Source: Fictibacillus enclensis
Lineage (GTDB): Bacteria; Bacillota; Bacilli; Bacillales; Fictibacillaceae
Direction: 5' to 3'
NCBI RefSeq assembly: GCF_001457035.1
Contig: NZ_KQ758622.1
Location: forward strand, 1 to 64,000
Length of the DNA: 64,000 nucleotides
Shown: positions 46,221 through 54,652 of the stretch, piece by piece
How positions within the stretch are numbered: position 1 is the stretch's first letter
Layout: each line of letters starts with the position of its first letter
The notes under the pieces: model-generated
What the model was told of the DNA's origin: nothing
Database searches by the model: none
What the model saw: only the letters and a program-made list of their open reading frames with translations
Translations under genes and position numbers: made by a program

Positions 46221-47984
46221 CTGTTACAGCTGCTGCCTTTAATGCTTGAGCGGGCGGGGGTTCTCGTGATGGTGGCTTTTTTGCTTTCCAGATTGAGATC
46301 ATTCCGGCAAATCGTTCACCAAGAGCATAATCGAAAAGAAAAGATGCTTCTGATCCTGATATTTGGCGCTTTTGGTGTCATCAGCAACTATACCGGGATT
46401 GAGATAAATAATGGAGCCATTGTGTCTCAGACCTGGCAGGCGGATGTGGATTATGACGCGGCCATTGCCAACACGCGCATCATGGGGGTGGCGATTGGCG
46501 GATTGCTGGGAGGGCCCATCGTCGGTCTGGGTGTTGGATTAATTGCCGGTCTCCACCGTTTGACGCTCGGCGGGTTTACGGCTGGAGCCTGTGCGATTTC
46601 CACCATTCTGGCAGGATTGATCACAGGTTGGCTTGGCCGCCGTTTTGGCATTATCGGCAGGAACCGCTCACCGTGGGGAGCTGTAGCGGTTGGGATTTTA
46701 ATGGAGATCATCCAGATGGGCGTGATTCTGCTGATCGCAAGGCCGTTTGAAGCGGCGTCTCATTTGGTTGAGGTGATAGCCATACCGATGATTACGATCA
46801 ATGGGCTTGGAACGCTGATTTTTATTATGATCATTCAAAGCATTTTAATGGAGGAAGAGCGTACGCGTGCGCTTCAAACCCATAATGCGCTTCAAATTGC
46901 TCAGCAAACGCTTCCTTTTTTCCGTCAGGGGTTAAATTTTCATTCCTGCGGGGAAGCAGCGAAAATTATTTTGAAAGCAACCAAGGCGGATGCCATATCG
47001 ATCACAGATAAGGAACAGGTGCTGGCTCATACCGGAGCGGCGTCGGACCATCACCAGCCGGGTCAGAACATGGCAACCCTGTTGACGAAAAAGGTCATAG
47101 AAAACGGGAAGATCTTGATTGCCAGGTCAACAGAGGAAATCCAATGCTATCGTGAAAATTGTCCATTGCAGGCCGCGATCGTGGTTCCTTTACAGGTTCG
47201 GGATGAAACCGTGGGCTCACTGAAGCTGTACTTTGAGGACGCGGAAAAGCTAGATCAGGTGGAACAGGAGCTGGCAGAAGGCTTAAGTAAGCTGTTTTCC
47301 ACTCAGCTGGAATTGGCCGAGGCAGAGTGGCAACAGAAGTTATTGAAGGATGCTGAGGTGAAAGCCTTGCAGGCGCAAGTGCACCCGCATTTTCTGTTTA
47401 ATGCCATCAATACCATTTCAAGCCTTGTCCGGACGGATGCACCAAAAGCAAGGAAACTCTTAATTCAGCTTGGTGTGTTCTTTCGCAGTAACCTTCAGGG
47501 AGCACGGCATTTGTTGATTCCATTGGAAAAGGAAATTGAACATGTGGACGCCTATCTGTCGCTCGAGCAAGCGCGTTTTCCGGGCAAATACGAAGTGGAG
47601 TTTGATATCGAGCCACAGCTGAACCACGTATTAATCCCGCCATTTACGCTGCAGCCTTTGGTAGAGAATGCGATCCGCCATGCGTTTTCAAGCAAGAAAC
47701 AGGGAAACGTAAAGGTTACCGCTTATATGGATCAAGACAAAATGATATTAACAACAGAAGACAATGGCAAGGGCATTCCTGCCGACCTGATCCAATCGCT
47801 CGGAAAGGAGTCGGTTCAATCCGCAGAGGGAACCGGGACCGCGCTTTGGAACATTCGGAAGCGGATCCAAGAGATCTACGGATTGGAGGGTTCTTTTTTG
47901 ATTGAAAGTGAACAGGATGCAGGCACAAAGGTGACCATGACCCTGCCGTTAACCCAAAACAAGTGGAGTGAGAATGATGTTTAA
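46221..47984 (+). CDS. lytS: Sensor histidine kinase LytS
   Basis: 587 residues if started at CTG 46221. Order: 5TM-LYT membrane sensor (about 1-200), GAF-like domain (about 215-360), His kinase with QAQVHPHFLFNAINTI near 385 and ATPase with NGKG. The AAGGAGGGGG at 46206-46215 points to CTG 46221, and the resulting LQLLPLMLERAG start fits other LytS proteins; ATG 46242 has no ribosome site. Followed by overlapping lytT and then cstA, so a pyruvate-type signal is likely, as for BtsS/LytS relatives. Confidence 0.92.
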   Translation: MLQLLPLMLERAGVLVMVAFLLSRLRSFRQIVHQEHNRKEKMLLILIFGAFGVISNYTGIEINNGAIVSQTWQADVDYDAAIANTRIMGVAIGGLLGGPIVGLGVGLIAGLHRLTLGGFTAGACAISTILAGLITGWLGRRFGIIGRNRSPWGAVAVGILMEIIQMGVILLIARPFEAASHLVEVIAIPMITINGLGTLIFIMIIQSILMEEERTRALQTHNALQIAQQTLPFFRQGLNFHSCGEAAKIILKATKADAISITDKEQVLAHTGAASDHHQPGQNMATLLTKKVIENGKILIARSTEEIQCYRENCPLQAAIVVPLQVRDETVGSLKLYFEDAEKLDQVEQELAEGLSKLFSTQLELAEAEWQQKLLKDAEVKALQAQVHPHFLFNAINTISSLVRTDAPKARKLLIQLGVFFRSNLQGARHLLIPLEKEIEHVDAYLSLEQARFPGKYEVEFDIEPQLNHVLIPPFTLQPLVENAIRHAFSSKKQGNVKVTAYMDQDKMILTTEDNGKGIPADLIQSLGKESVQSAEGTGTALWNIRKRIQEIYGLEGSFLIESEQDAGTKVTMTLPLTQNKWSENDV

Positions 47985-48723
47985 GGCATTTATCGTTGAT
48001 GATGAGCCGTTAGCCAGAGATGAACTGGAGTATCTATTAAAAAGGAGCAAGCAAGTTGAGATTGTGGGACAAGGAGATTCCATCGAAAGCTCGTTAAGAC
48101 AACTTCAAGAACTGCCGGTTGATGTGATTTTTTTGGACATCCAGCTGGCGAATGAAAGCGGGCTGGATTTGGCAGAAAACATCATGGACCTTGATCCGCG
48201 TCCGGAAATTGTGTTTGCAACTGCGTATGATGAGTACGCGCTGAAAGCCTTTGATCTGCAAGCCATTGACTACATCATGAAGCCGTTTGATGAAACGAGG
48301 GTCCAAAAGACAGTGGAAAAAGTGGCTAAGGTGATCAAGGGGAAAGAAAACCGGACAAGCCCTTCTCCTGAGCAAGGGGGGACCACCGGAAAACAAACGG
48401 ACAAGCTGGCAGTGACCGTTGATGAGCGGATCGTGCTGATTGCTGTTTCTGACATTGTATCGATCGGAGCGGTTGAAGGAAAAACGGTGATTGTCACCGA
48501 TCAGCAACGGTACGAGGTGAATGAGCCGTTGGTCACCTATGAGAGAAAGCTGCAGCAGAACTCCATCATACGCGTGCATCGCGGATACCTGGTGAACCTG
48601 GATAAAATTGTGGAGATCCAGCCGTGGTTTAACTCCACCTATAACCTGATTATGAAGGACGGGGAGAAGATACCGGTCAGCCGGACGTTTACAAAGAATT
48701 TAAAAGAGCATTTTGGCTTTTAA
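47977..48723 (+). CDS. lytT: LytTR response regulator LytT
   Basis: 248 residues. Receiver domain (FIVDDEPLARDEL, phospho-Asp in VIFLDIQLANESG near 54, KPFDE) and C-terminal LytTR DNA-binding domain (IIRVHRGYLVNLDKI). Starts at one of two ATGs (47974/47977) that overlap the lytS stop, so translation is coupled. Probably activates the downstream cstA. Confidence 0.93.
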   Translation: MFKAFIVDDEPLARDELEYLLKRSKQVEIVGQGDSIESSLRQLQELPVDVIFLDIQLANESGLDLAENIMDLDPRPEIVFATAYDEYALKAFDLQAIDYIMKPFDETRVQKTVEKVAKVIKGKENRTSPSPEQGGTTGKQTDKLAVTVDERIVLIAVSDIVSIGAVEGKTVIVTDQQRYEVNEPLVTYERKLQQNSIIRVHRGYLVNLDKIVEIQPWFNSTYNLIMKDGEKIPVSRTFTKNLKEHFGF

Positions 48724-48791
48724 GGATGCAATTCAGCGACTGGATCATGTCATTCAGCTCCTTGTTTTTGCATTTTAAAATGAAAACCCTC

Positions 48792-48805
48792 TGTGAACGC
48801 TTTCA
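48792..48805 (+). promoter_or_regulatory. cre site upstream of cstA
   Basis: TGTGAACGCTTTCA, one mismatch from TGWAANCGNTNWCA. Suggests CcpA control of the carrier. Confidence 0.7.
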
Positions 48806-48856
48806 TTTAGTAAGATGAAGGATACATAAATGAAACGAGGCAGAGGGGGAGAAAAA

Positions 48857-50653
48857 ATGAATGCGGTTTCAATTGTTATCGGATCCATTTGTATATTAAT
48901 GATTGCATATCGGTTATATGGAACGTTCATGGCTGCAAAGGTCATGAAATTAAATGATGCTACGCCTACCCCGGCACACGAATTAAATGATGGTAAGGAT
49001 TATATTCCAACCAATAAATGGGTAACGTTCGGACATCACTTTGCAGCGATTGCAGCTGCCGGACCACTGGTTGGCCCTATTCTTGCGGCACAATTCGGCT
49101 ACCTTCCAGGGTTGCTTTGGCTATTGATTGGTGCGGTACTGGGCGGAGCTGTCCATGATGTGGTAGTATTATTTGCTTCCATGCGCAAAAAAGGGAAATC
49201 GCTTTCGGAAGTGGCCAAAGATGAACTCGGTCCTGTAGCTGGTTTTTGTACAGGCCTTGCGATGCTCTTTATCATTACAATCACAATGGCAGGACTGTCC
49301 ATGGTGGTTCTTCATGCGCTTGAAAACAACCCATGGGGCACGTTTGCTGTCGGCATCACCATTCCCATCGCGATGGGAGTAGGGATTGTTTATAAGAAAA
49401 CCGGCAACTTGAAAGTCACGTCAACGATCGGATTTATTTTACTGATGGCCGGTGTCTTTATGGGCCCTCAAATCCAAGAGACCGCCCTGGGCGATTGGCT
49501 GACACTTGATACGAAAGTATTGGCGATCATTTTGCCGATCTATGCTTTCTTTGCGGCAGCACTGCCGGTATGGCTGCTGCTTGCACCACGGGATTACTTG
49601 AGCAGTTTTATGAAAATTGGTGTATTCATTGCCTTGATTATCGGTGTCTTTATTATTAATCCATCGATTGAGTTTCCGGCTTTTACAAAGTTCATTGATG
49701 GCGGTGGCCCGATTTTAGCGGGTCCGGTGTGGCCGTTTATCTCGATTACGATTGCTTGCGGAGCGATCTCCGGATTTCACGCGTTTGTCGGCTCAGGTAC
49801 GACACCTAAGATGCTTGATAAATGGTCGGATATTAAGGTCGTTGGCTTTGGCGGAATGCTTGTGGAATGCCTGGTGGCCATCATGGCCTTGATCGCAGCA
49901 ACTGCGCTTCACCCGGCGGACTATTTTGCGATCAACTCCACGCCTGAGGTATTTAAAACATTAGGAATGGATGTTGTGAATTTGCCAGAACTCAGCCGTG
50001 AAATCGGTCTGGATCTGGAAGGCAGAACAGGCGGAGCGGTAACGCTTGCGGTCGGGATGACCTATATCTTTACCGGAATTCCCTGGTTTGCCAAGCTGTC
50101 CGCTTATTTCTTTCAGTTCGTGGTTATGTTTGAAGCGGTATTCATCTTAACAGCAATTGATGCAGGAACACGTGTCTCCCGCTACTTGATCCAGGATTTC
50201 TTTGGTGAATTTTATAAGCCGCTGAAGAAGACAGACTGGCTTCCGGGTTCCATTATCGCCAGTGCTCTTGCCTGCTTCATGTGGGGCTATCTTCTGTACT
50301 CCGGAGATATTGGCTCGATTTGGGCACTCTTCGGGGTATCCAACCAGATGATGGCCTCCATTGGATTGATTATTGGAGGAACCGTTATTTTGAAAGTAGC
50401 CGACAAGAGACGATACATGCTCACGTGCCTTGTTCCACTGGCCTATCTCTTTGTTACCGTCAATTATGCCGGTTACTGGATGGTCAAAAATGTTTACCTT
50501 AACCCGGATAACCCGGGCTACAATATGCTGAATGCTGTACTTTCTGTGATCATGCTGATCCTCGGAGTTATCATTATGGTGGCAGCGATTAAAAAATGGC
50601 TGGAGATGTGGAACTCCCCAAGCCGACAGCTGGAGGATGCCAAATCGGCATAG
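48857..50653 (+). CDS. cstA: CstA-type carbon starvation / pyruvate transporter
   Basis: 598 residues with about 16 membrane helices. Family motifs FGHHFAAIAAAGPLVGPILAA, HDVVVLFASMR and GISGFHAFVGSGTTP-like (SGFHAFVGSGTTPKM) are present. CstA/BtsT proteins take up pyruvate (E. coli) and peptides were also proposed. Start ATG 48857 follows GGGGGAGA; ATG 48830 lacks a site. Directly behind lytST, mirroring BtsSR control of btsT, and with a cre site. Confidence 0.93.
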   Translation: MNAVSIVIGSICILMIAYRLYGTFMAAKVMKLNDATPTPAHELNDGKDYIPTNKWVTFGHHFAAIAAAGPLVGPILAAQFGYLPGLLWLLIGAVLGGAVHDVVVLFASMRKKGKSLSEVAKDELGPVAGFCTGLAMLFIITITMAGLSMVVLHALENNPWGTFAVGITIPIAMGVGIVYKKTGNLKVTSTIGFILLMAGVFMGPQIQETALGDWLTLDTKVLAIILPIYAFFAAALPVWLLLAPRDYLSSFMKIGVFIALIIGVFIINPSIEFPAFTKFIDGGGPILAGPVWPFISITIACGAISGFHAFVGSGTTPKMLDKWSDIKVVGFGGMLVECLVAIMALIAATALHPADYFAINSTPEVFKTLGMDVVNLPELSREIGLDLEGRTGGAVTLAVGMTYIFTGIPWFAKLSAYFFQFVVMFEAVFILTAIDAGTRVSRYLIQDFFGEFYKPLKKTDWLPGSIIASALACFMWGYLLYSGDIGSIWALFGVSNQMMASIGLIIGGTVILKVADKRRYMLTCLVPLAYLFVTVNYAGYWMVKNVYLNPDNPGYNMLNAVLSVIMLILGVIIMVAAIKKWLEMWNSPSRQLEDAKSA

Positions 50654-50668
50654 AATGTAAAATGATTG

Positions 50669-50704
50669 AAAGCCGCCAAAATTGTATGGCGGCTTTTAAT
50701 TTTG
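50669..50704. terminator. Terminator of cstA
   Basis: AAAGCCGCC / GGCGGCTTT stem then TTAATTTT. Confidence 0.85.
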
Positions 50705-50744
50705 GACTCAATAATCCCACACCATTGATAGATTTTTTCATAGA

Positions 50745-50921
50745 TTAGTAGTAAGACCAATCAGGGAACACCCCTCCTTTGATTGGTCCCAAACGATTGT
50801 TGTCAACTATACGTACTGGTGGCTGTAATAGATAAAAAATGAAAGGGAAGAAATGCTCTTTTTTTACATAACTTGCAACAGGAATATGGTCATTTGATTC
50901 ATAACCGTCTTGTCCTCCCAT
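50745..50921 (-). CDS. Small hypothetical protein, 58 residues
   Basis: ATG 50921 follows GGGGGAAGG. Begins GGQDGYESNDHIPVASYVKK and ends FPDWSYY. The ribosome site and a terminator on both sides (50669-50704 reads in this direction too) support a gene. The longer frame to 51020 is not needed. Not recognised. Confidence 0.45.
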   Translation of the reverse strand: MGGQDGYESNDHIPVASYVKKEHFFPFIFYLLQPPVRIVDNNRLGPIKGGVFPDWSYY

Positions 50922-50954
50922 TCGCCTTCCCCCATTGTTAACGATTAAAAGATT

Positions 50955-50990
50955 AAAACCGCCGAAATTCGATTTGGTGGTTTTTTTATT
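50955..50990 (+). terminator. Terminator-like hairpin
   Basis: AAACCGCC / GGTGGTTT with T run. No plus-strand gene precedes it directly; similar in sequence to the cstA terminator. Confidence 0.55.
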
Positions 50991-51073
50991 ATTTTTCAGA
51001 AAAAAATATAGTGAAGTCATGGTTAACTATTGATAATATATTGTTATAAGAGATGGGAAAAGGGGGTAAACGA

Positions 51074-51829
51074 ATGATCAAGGAAAAGCGAATTAACAAG
51101 ATAAAGAACTATGTTTCGAAGCATGACTCGGTTTCACTTGACGAGTTGGTTTCAATTTTTGACGTATCCAAAAATACAATCAGGCGTGATATTCAAGTGC
51201 TGGTTGACCGCGGAAAACTAAAAAAGGTATATGGCGGGGTGACTGTTAACCATAAGACACTTGAATCCATTCAGGATCGAAAAAAACGGAATAAAGATCA
51301 AAAAGCATCGATTGTTAAAGAGGCGTCAAGGTTTGTGGAAGACGGAGATAGTATTTTTATCGATTCAGGAACGACAACCATTGAAATGTTTGAATACATT
51401 AAGGACCGAAATCTGTTGATTTTTACAAACAGTATAGAGCTGGTGGTTCGTGCCCTGCCTTATAAGGAATTGAATGTCATGTTAATCGGAGGCATGCTGG
51501 ATCGTAAAACCGACTCGTTCGGCGATCCGCGGAATCTGGATCTGTTGAGCAATTACAACATCAAGAAAGCCTTTATGGCCTCGACCGGAATCTCACTCTC
51601 CAACGGTGTAACGAATGCTTCGCCACTGGAAAGCCAATTGAAAAAGGAAATCGTGCATAGGAGCTCGGAAGTCTTCCTATTGGTTGATCATGATAAATTT
51701 GATAAGTACGGGCTGATTACCTACTGTGGGTTGGACGAGATCGATTATATCCTTACCGATGTAGCTCCCGATACAGCCTATACCGAGTACGCAGGCAAGA
51801 ATAACATCCAACTTGTTGTTTCCCATTAA
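51074..51829 (+). CDS. DeoR-family repressor, IolR-like (copy 1)
   Basis: 251 residues. N-terminal helix-turn-helix VSLDELVSIFDVSKNTIRRDI (about 18-38), sugar-phosphate-sensing C-terminal domain with FIDSGTTTIEMF and MASTGISLSNGVTN. Same layout and length as B. subtilis IolR, which senses 2-deoxy-5-keto-gluconate 6-phosphate. Start ATG 51074 behind AAGGGGGT. Tandem paralogue of the next gene, with roughly two residues in three identical. Confidence 0.85.
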   Translation: MIKEKRINKIKNYVSKHDSVSLDELVSIFDVSKNTIRRDIQVLVDRGKLKKVYGGVTVNHKTLESIQDRKKRNKDQKASIVKEASRFVEDGDSIFIDSGTTTIEMFEYIKDRNLLIFTNSIELVVRALPYKELNVMLIGGMLDRKTDSFGDPRNLDLLSNYNIKKAFMASTGISLSNGVTNASPLESQLKKEIVHRSSEVFLLVDHDKFDKYGLITYCGLDEIDYILTDVAPDTAYTEYAGKNNIQLVVSH

Positions 51830-51864
51830 AATTCCTTAAAAAACCATGAAGTTTTGAGCATTTG

Positions 51865-51893
51865 TTGGTAATATATATTTAGAATGGTATGAT
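51865..51893 (+). promoter_or_regulatory. Promoter of the second IolR-like gene with operator-like site
   Basis: TTGGTA at 51865-51870, 17-bp spacer, TATGAT at 51888-51893 with TG one base upstream. The TTGTTGGTAAT over the -35 is the complement of the ACCAACA motif seen at iol promoters, so autoregulation is likely. Confidence 0.6.
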
Positions 51894-51943
51894 GACATGT
51901 AAGCGATTAAAAAAGTACAGGTACGAATTTAAGGTGGAATGAC

Positions 51944-52699
51944 ATGATTAAAGATAAGCGAATAAAAAAGATCAAAGAATATGTCATGGAACATGAGTCT
52001 GCTTCTTTGGACGAATTGGTTACAGTTTTTGATGTGTCCAAAAACACGATCAGACGTGATGTACAGGAATTAGTGGATAACGGGGAGCTCAAAAAAGTGT
52101 ATGGCGGGGTTTCTGCCATCCATAAAAAATTGGAGTCTTTCCAGGACAGGCAAGTCCGGAATCTGAAGGAAAAGGTACTTATCTCCGAAAAAGCATCCAG
52201 TTTTATTGAAGATGGTGACTTTATCTTTCTGGATTCCGGAACGACAACCATTGAAATGTTTAATTTTCTAAAGGAAAAAAACTTGACCATTTTTACGAAC
52301 AGCATTGATTTTATCGTTCGTGCGCTTCCGTATGAGAATTTAAATGTCATCTCAATGGGGGGAATGGTGGACCGTAAAACCAATTCATTTGTTAACCCGC
52401 GAAATATGGACTTATTAAAAGATTACAACATCAAGAAAGCATTTATGGCATCCACCGGAATCTCACTATTAAATGGTGTGACCAATGCATCACCGAATGA
52501 AAGTGAATTGAAAAAAATCGTCGTGAACCGCAGCTCAGAGGTCTACTTATTGGTCGACCACAATAAATTCGATAAATACGGATTAATGACGTACTGTGGT
52601 TTGGATGAAGTTGATTATATCGTTACCGACAGGGCACCCGAAGAGAATTATCAAGAATTTGCGAAACAGAATAACATCCAATTTGTCATTGCCGATTAA
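51944..52699 (+). CDS. iolR: DeoR-family repressor, IolR-like (copy 2)
   Basis: 251 residues, close paralogue of the preceding gene (DELVTVFDVSKNTIRRDVQ, FLDSGTTTIEMF, MASTGISLLNGVTN). Nearest to the iol genes, so it is the better candidate for the iol repressor; the other copy may respond to a related compound. AGGTGG precedes ATG. Confidence 0.82.
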   Translation: MIKDKRIKKIKEYVMEHESASLDELVTVFDVSKNTIRRDVQELVDNGELKKVYGGVSAIHKKLESFQDRQVRNLKEKVLISEKASSFIEDGDFIFLDSGTTTIEMFNFLKEKNLTIFTNSIDFIVRALPYENLNVISMGGMVDRKTNSFVNPRNMDLLKDYNIKKAFMASTGISLLNGVTNASPNESELKKIVVNRSSEVYLLVDHNKFDKYGLMTYCGLDEVDYIVTDRAPEENYQEFAKQNNIQFVIAD

Positions 52700-52706
52700 G
52701 GATAGG

Positions 52707-52739
52707 AATCAGGAGACTCTAGTTTTCCTGATTTTTTTT
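52707..52739 (+). terminator. Terminator of the repressor genes
   Basis: AATCAGGA / TCCTGATT stem then eight T. Confidence 0.87.
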
Positions 52740-52750
52740 GTGATGGGTTT

Positions 52751-52876
52751 GGTGTGTAACGATTCAAAAACGGTGAGTAAAGTTTGAATTTCGGTGAGTA
52801 ATATCACCGAAATGGTGAGTAAGCAGCGTATTCCCGTGAATAAACGCTTTAGATTGGTGAGTAAGCTCCAAATCTC
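52751..52876. repeat. 21-bp periodic array C (6 units)
   Basis: Units start at 52751, 52772, 52793, 52814, 52835 and 52856, exactly 21 bp apart. Each opens with GGTGAGTAA (variants GGTGTGTAA, CGTGAATAA); the other 12 bases of each unit differ. It begins 12 bases after the terminator and ends 22 bases before the iolH -35. Confidence 0.9.
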
Positions 52877-52897
52877 AGTTCAACAAATAAAAAAGTC

Positions 52898-53008
52898 TTG
52901 ATTGAACATCCGTTTACTATTAATATGGATTTAAAGATAATCAAAAGTTAACCAACACATTATTAAATGTTGGTCTGACTTATCCAAATGCAAACAGAAA
53001 GCGCTTCC
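52898..53008 (+). promoter_or_regulatory. iolH promoter, IolR operator-like sites and cre-like site
   Basis: TTGATT at 52898-52903, 17-bp spacer, TAATAT at 52921-52926. Downstream: AATCAAAAGT (52939), TAACCAACAC (52949) and the mirror TGTTGGT (52970), giving ACCAACA-N10-TGTTGGT. AGAAAGCGCTTCC near 52996 resembles cre. Confidence 0.7.
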
Positions 53009-53063
53009 GGTTTTTTTAAATAAGGATATGCTTTTTGCCTACCAAAGAAAGGGGAATTTTTGA

Positions 53064-53927
53064 ATGCGTTTAGCTTATGATCCGTCACACTACCGTGATA
53101 ACACCAATTTAAAAGATACGATTGATGCAGTGGCCCGATTAGGGTACGAATGGGTAGAGTTATCTCCGCGCAAAGATTTTATTTGGTTTTATGAATATCC
53201 GAAGGTAGACAAGCAGCTGATTAAAGACCTGAAACGATACTGCTCGGATGCAGGTGTGAAAATCTCTTCCGTACTTCCTGTACAGCAATGGTCTTCACCA
53301 AACGAAGAAGAGCGCCAGGTGGCCGTGAGAAATTGGAAGCGCTGTATTGAAATCACTTCTGACTTGGGCGTCGATTTAATGAACACTGAATTTAGCGGAG
53401 ACAAGAGCCGCCCGGTTGAAAGTGAAGGCGCTTTTGTAAAGTCAATGTACGAGTTAATGCCTTTTTTTGAAAAAGAGGGAATCAAGCTTAACTTACAATC
53501 TCATCCTCATGATTTTATTGAGCTGAACACCGAAGCCATCCGCATGATCCGTGCGCTTGATAAGGATTGGATTAAGCTGGTTTATTCTGTTGCTCACGCG
53601 TTCTTTTATGATGATGGAATTGGAGATGTTGAACAGCACCTGGAGGAAGCAGGCGGTTTGCTCGCCCATGTTCTTATTGCGGACACGCTTAATCACAAAG
53701 CGGCATTTGGATTGCGCTATATTATTAACCCGCCAAATGCGAATGTTACCATTCATCAGCACTTGAACCCTGGTCAGGGAGAAGTAAACTTTGACGCCTT
53801 ATATCGTAAATTAAGAGAAATGAAGTTTGATGGCATTGTAACGAATTCCGTTTTTGCCTATCCTGATAAGCCTGAATGGTCGAACGAAATGACCTTAAAA
53901 TCGATCAGAGAAGGATTACATATCTAA
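53064..53927 (+). CDS. iolH: IolH, sugar-phosphate isomerase/epimerase family
   Basis: 287 residues, TIM barrel of the AP-endonuclease-2-like family. [11 protein letters not shown] at the N-terminus, [10 protein letters not shown] near 153 and [13 protein letters not shown] near 232 (metal ligands). The sequence is close to B. subtilis IolH, whose exact reaction is not established. AAAGGGG before ATG. First structural iol gene here. Confidence 0.9.
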   Translation: MRLAYDPSHYRDNTNLKDTIDAVARLGYEWVELSPRKDFIWFYEYPKVDKQLIKDLKRYCSDAGVKISSVLPVQQWSSPNEEERQVAVRNWKRCIEITSDLGVDLMNTEFSGDKSRPVESEGAFVKSMYELMPFFEKEGIKLNLQSHPHDFIELNTEAIRMIRALDKDWIKLVYSVAHAFFYDDGIGDVEQHLEEAGGLLAHVLIADTLNHKAAFGLRYIINPPNANVTIHQHLNPGQGEVNFDALYRKLREMKFDGIVTNSVFAYPDKPEWSNEMTLKSIREGLHI

Positions 53928-53940
53928 TCTGACATTCAAG

Positions 53941-53970
53941 CCTTTCCTTTTTTAAAGGAAAGGTTTTTTA
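53941..53970 (+). terminator. Terminator of iolH
   Basis: CCTTTCC / GGAAAGG stem then TTTTTTA. Confidence 0.85.
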
Positions 53971-54021
53971 TTGTTATTCCGTGATCAAAGTTATTGACGA
54001 AGTTATCAAATAATATTAAAG

Positions 54022-54044
54022 TATAATCATAATATAACCAAAAT
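54022..54044 (+). promoter_or_regulatory. Tautomerase-gene promoter element and IolR-like box
   Basis: TATAAT at 54022-54027 and TAACCAAAAT at 54035-54044, the same decamer found at the iolA promoter. Suggests common control. Confidence 0.55.
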
Positions 54045-54089
54045 GTACTCAAAATTATGATGGTCTACTAAAACAGGAGGTTAGAAAAC

Positions 54090-54479
54090 ATGCCGTTAGT
54101 TCGATTCGATGTAATAGAAGGCCGGGATGATCAAGCGTTAAAACAGTTATTGGATGCTTCCCATAAAGCGATGGTTCAAGCGTTTGGTGTACCTGAACGG
54201 GACCGCTATCAGATTGTCGCCCAGCATTCTCCCAATGAAATGATCATTGAAGATACGGGATTGGGATTTGAAAGAAGCTGTGATGTGGTGGTTGTCAGTA
54301 TGACCAGCAGCCAAAGAAGCGATAAGCAAAAGAAAGCTTTTTATGACCTTTTGGTAAAGGAACTGGGAGAAAGCTGCGGAATTGCACCAAATGACATTAT
54401 GGTTTCCATTGTGACGAACGGAGCGGCGGACTGGAGCTTTGGCTTTGGAGAGGCTCAGTTTTTAACCGGAAGATTATAA
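54090..54479 (+). CDS. Tautomerase family protein
   Basis: 129 residues. Pro follows the initiator Met (MPLVRFDV), the catalytic base of 4-oxalocrotonate tautomerase-like enzymes; resembles B. subtilis YrdN. AGGAGG precedes ATG. Lies between iolH and iolA under an IolR-like box, hinting that it helps ketone isomerisation in inositol or related catabolism; that is inference. Confidence 0.85.
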   Translation: MPLVRFDVIEGRDDQALKQLLDASHKAMVQAFGVPERDRYQIVAQHSPNEMIIEDTGLGFERSCDVVVVSMTSSQRSDKQKKAFYDLLVKELGESCGIAPNDIMVSIVTNGAADWSFGFGEAQFLTGRL

Positions 54480-54514
54480 CCGTCTAAATTATCAAAAAAC
54501 AACACCGAAAACGG

Positions 54515-54575
54515 TTGACTGAAAGCGCTTTTAGTATTAACATTGAATCAAAGATAACCAAAATATCACCAACAG
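54515..54575 (+). promoter_or_regulatory. iolABCD promoter with cre and phased IolR-like boxes
   Basis: TTGACT at 54515-54520, 17-bp spacer, TAACAT at 54538-54543. cre TGAAAGCGCTTTTA (54520-54533, one mismatch) fills the spacer. Then AATCAAAGAT (54546), TAACCAAAAT (54555) and TCACCAACAG (54566), about one helical turn apart. Confidence 0.78.
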
Positions 54576-54652
54576 ATGATAATAATGTGATTTTGATTTA
54601 CCCTTAAAAGGCAAATCACACTCTCAGGAGTGATAATAGAGGAGGAAAAAGC

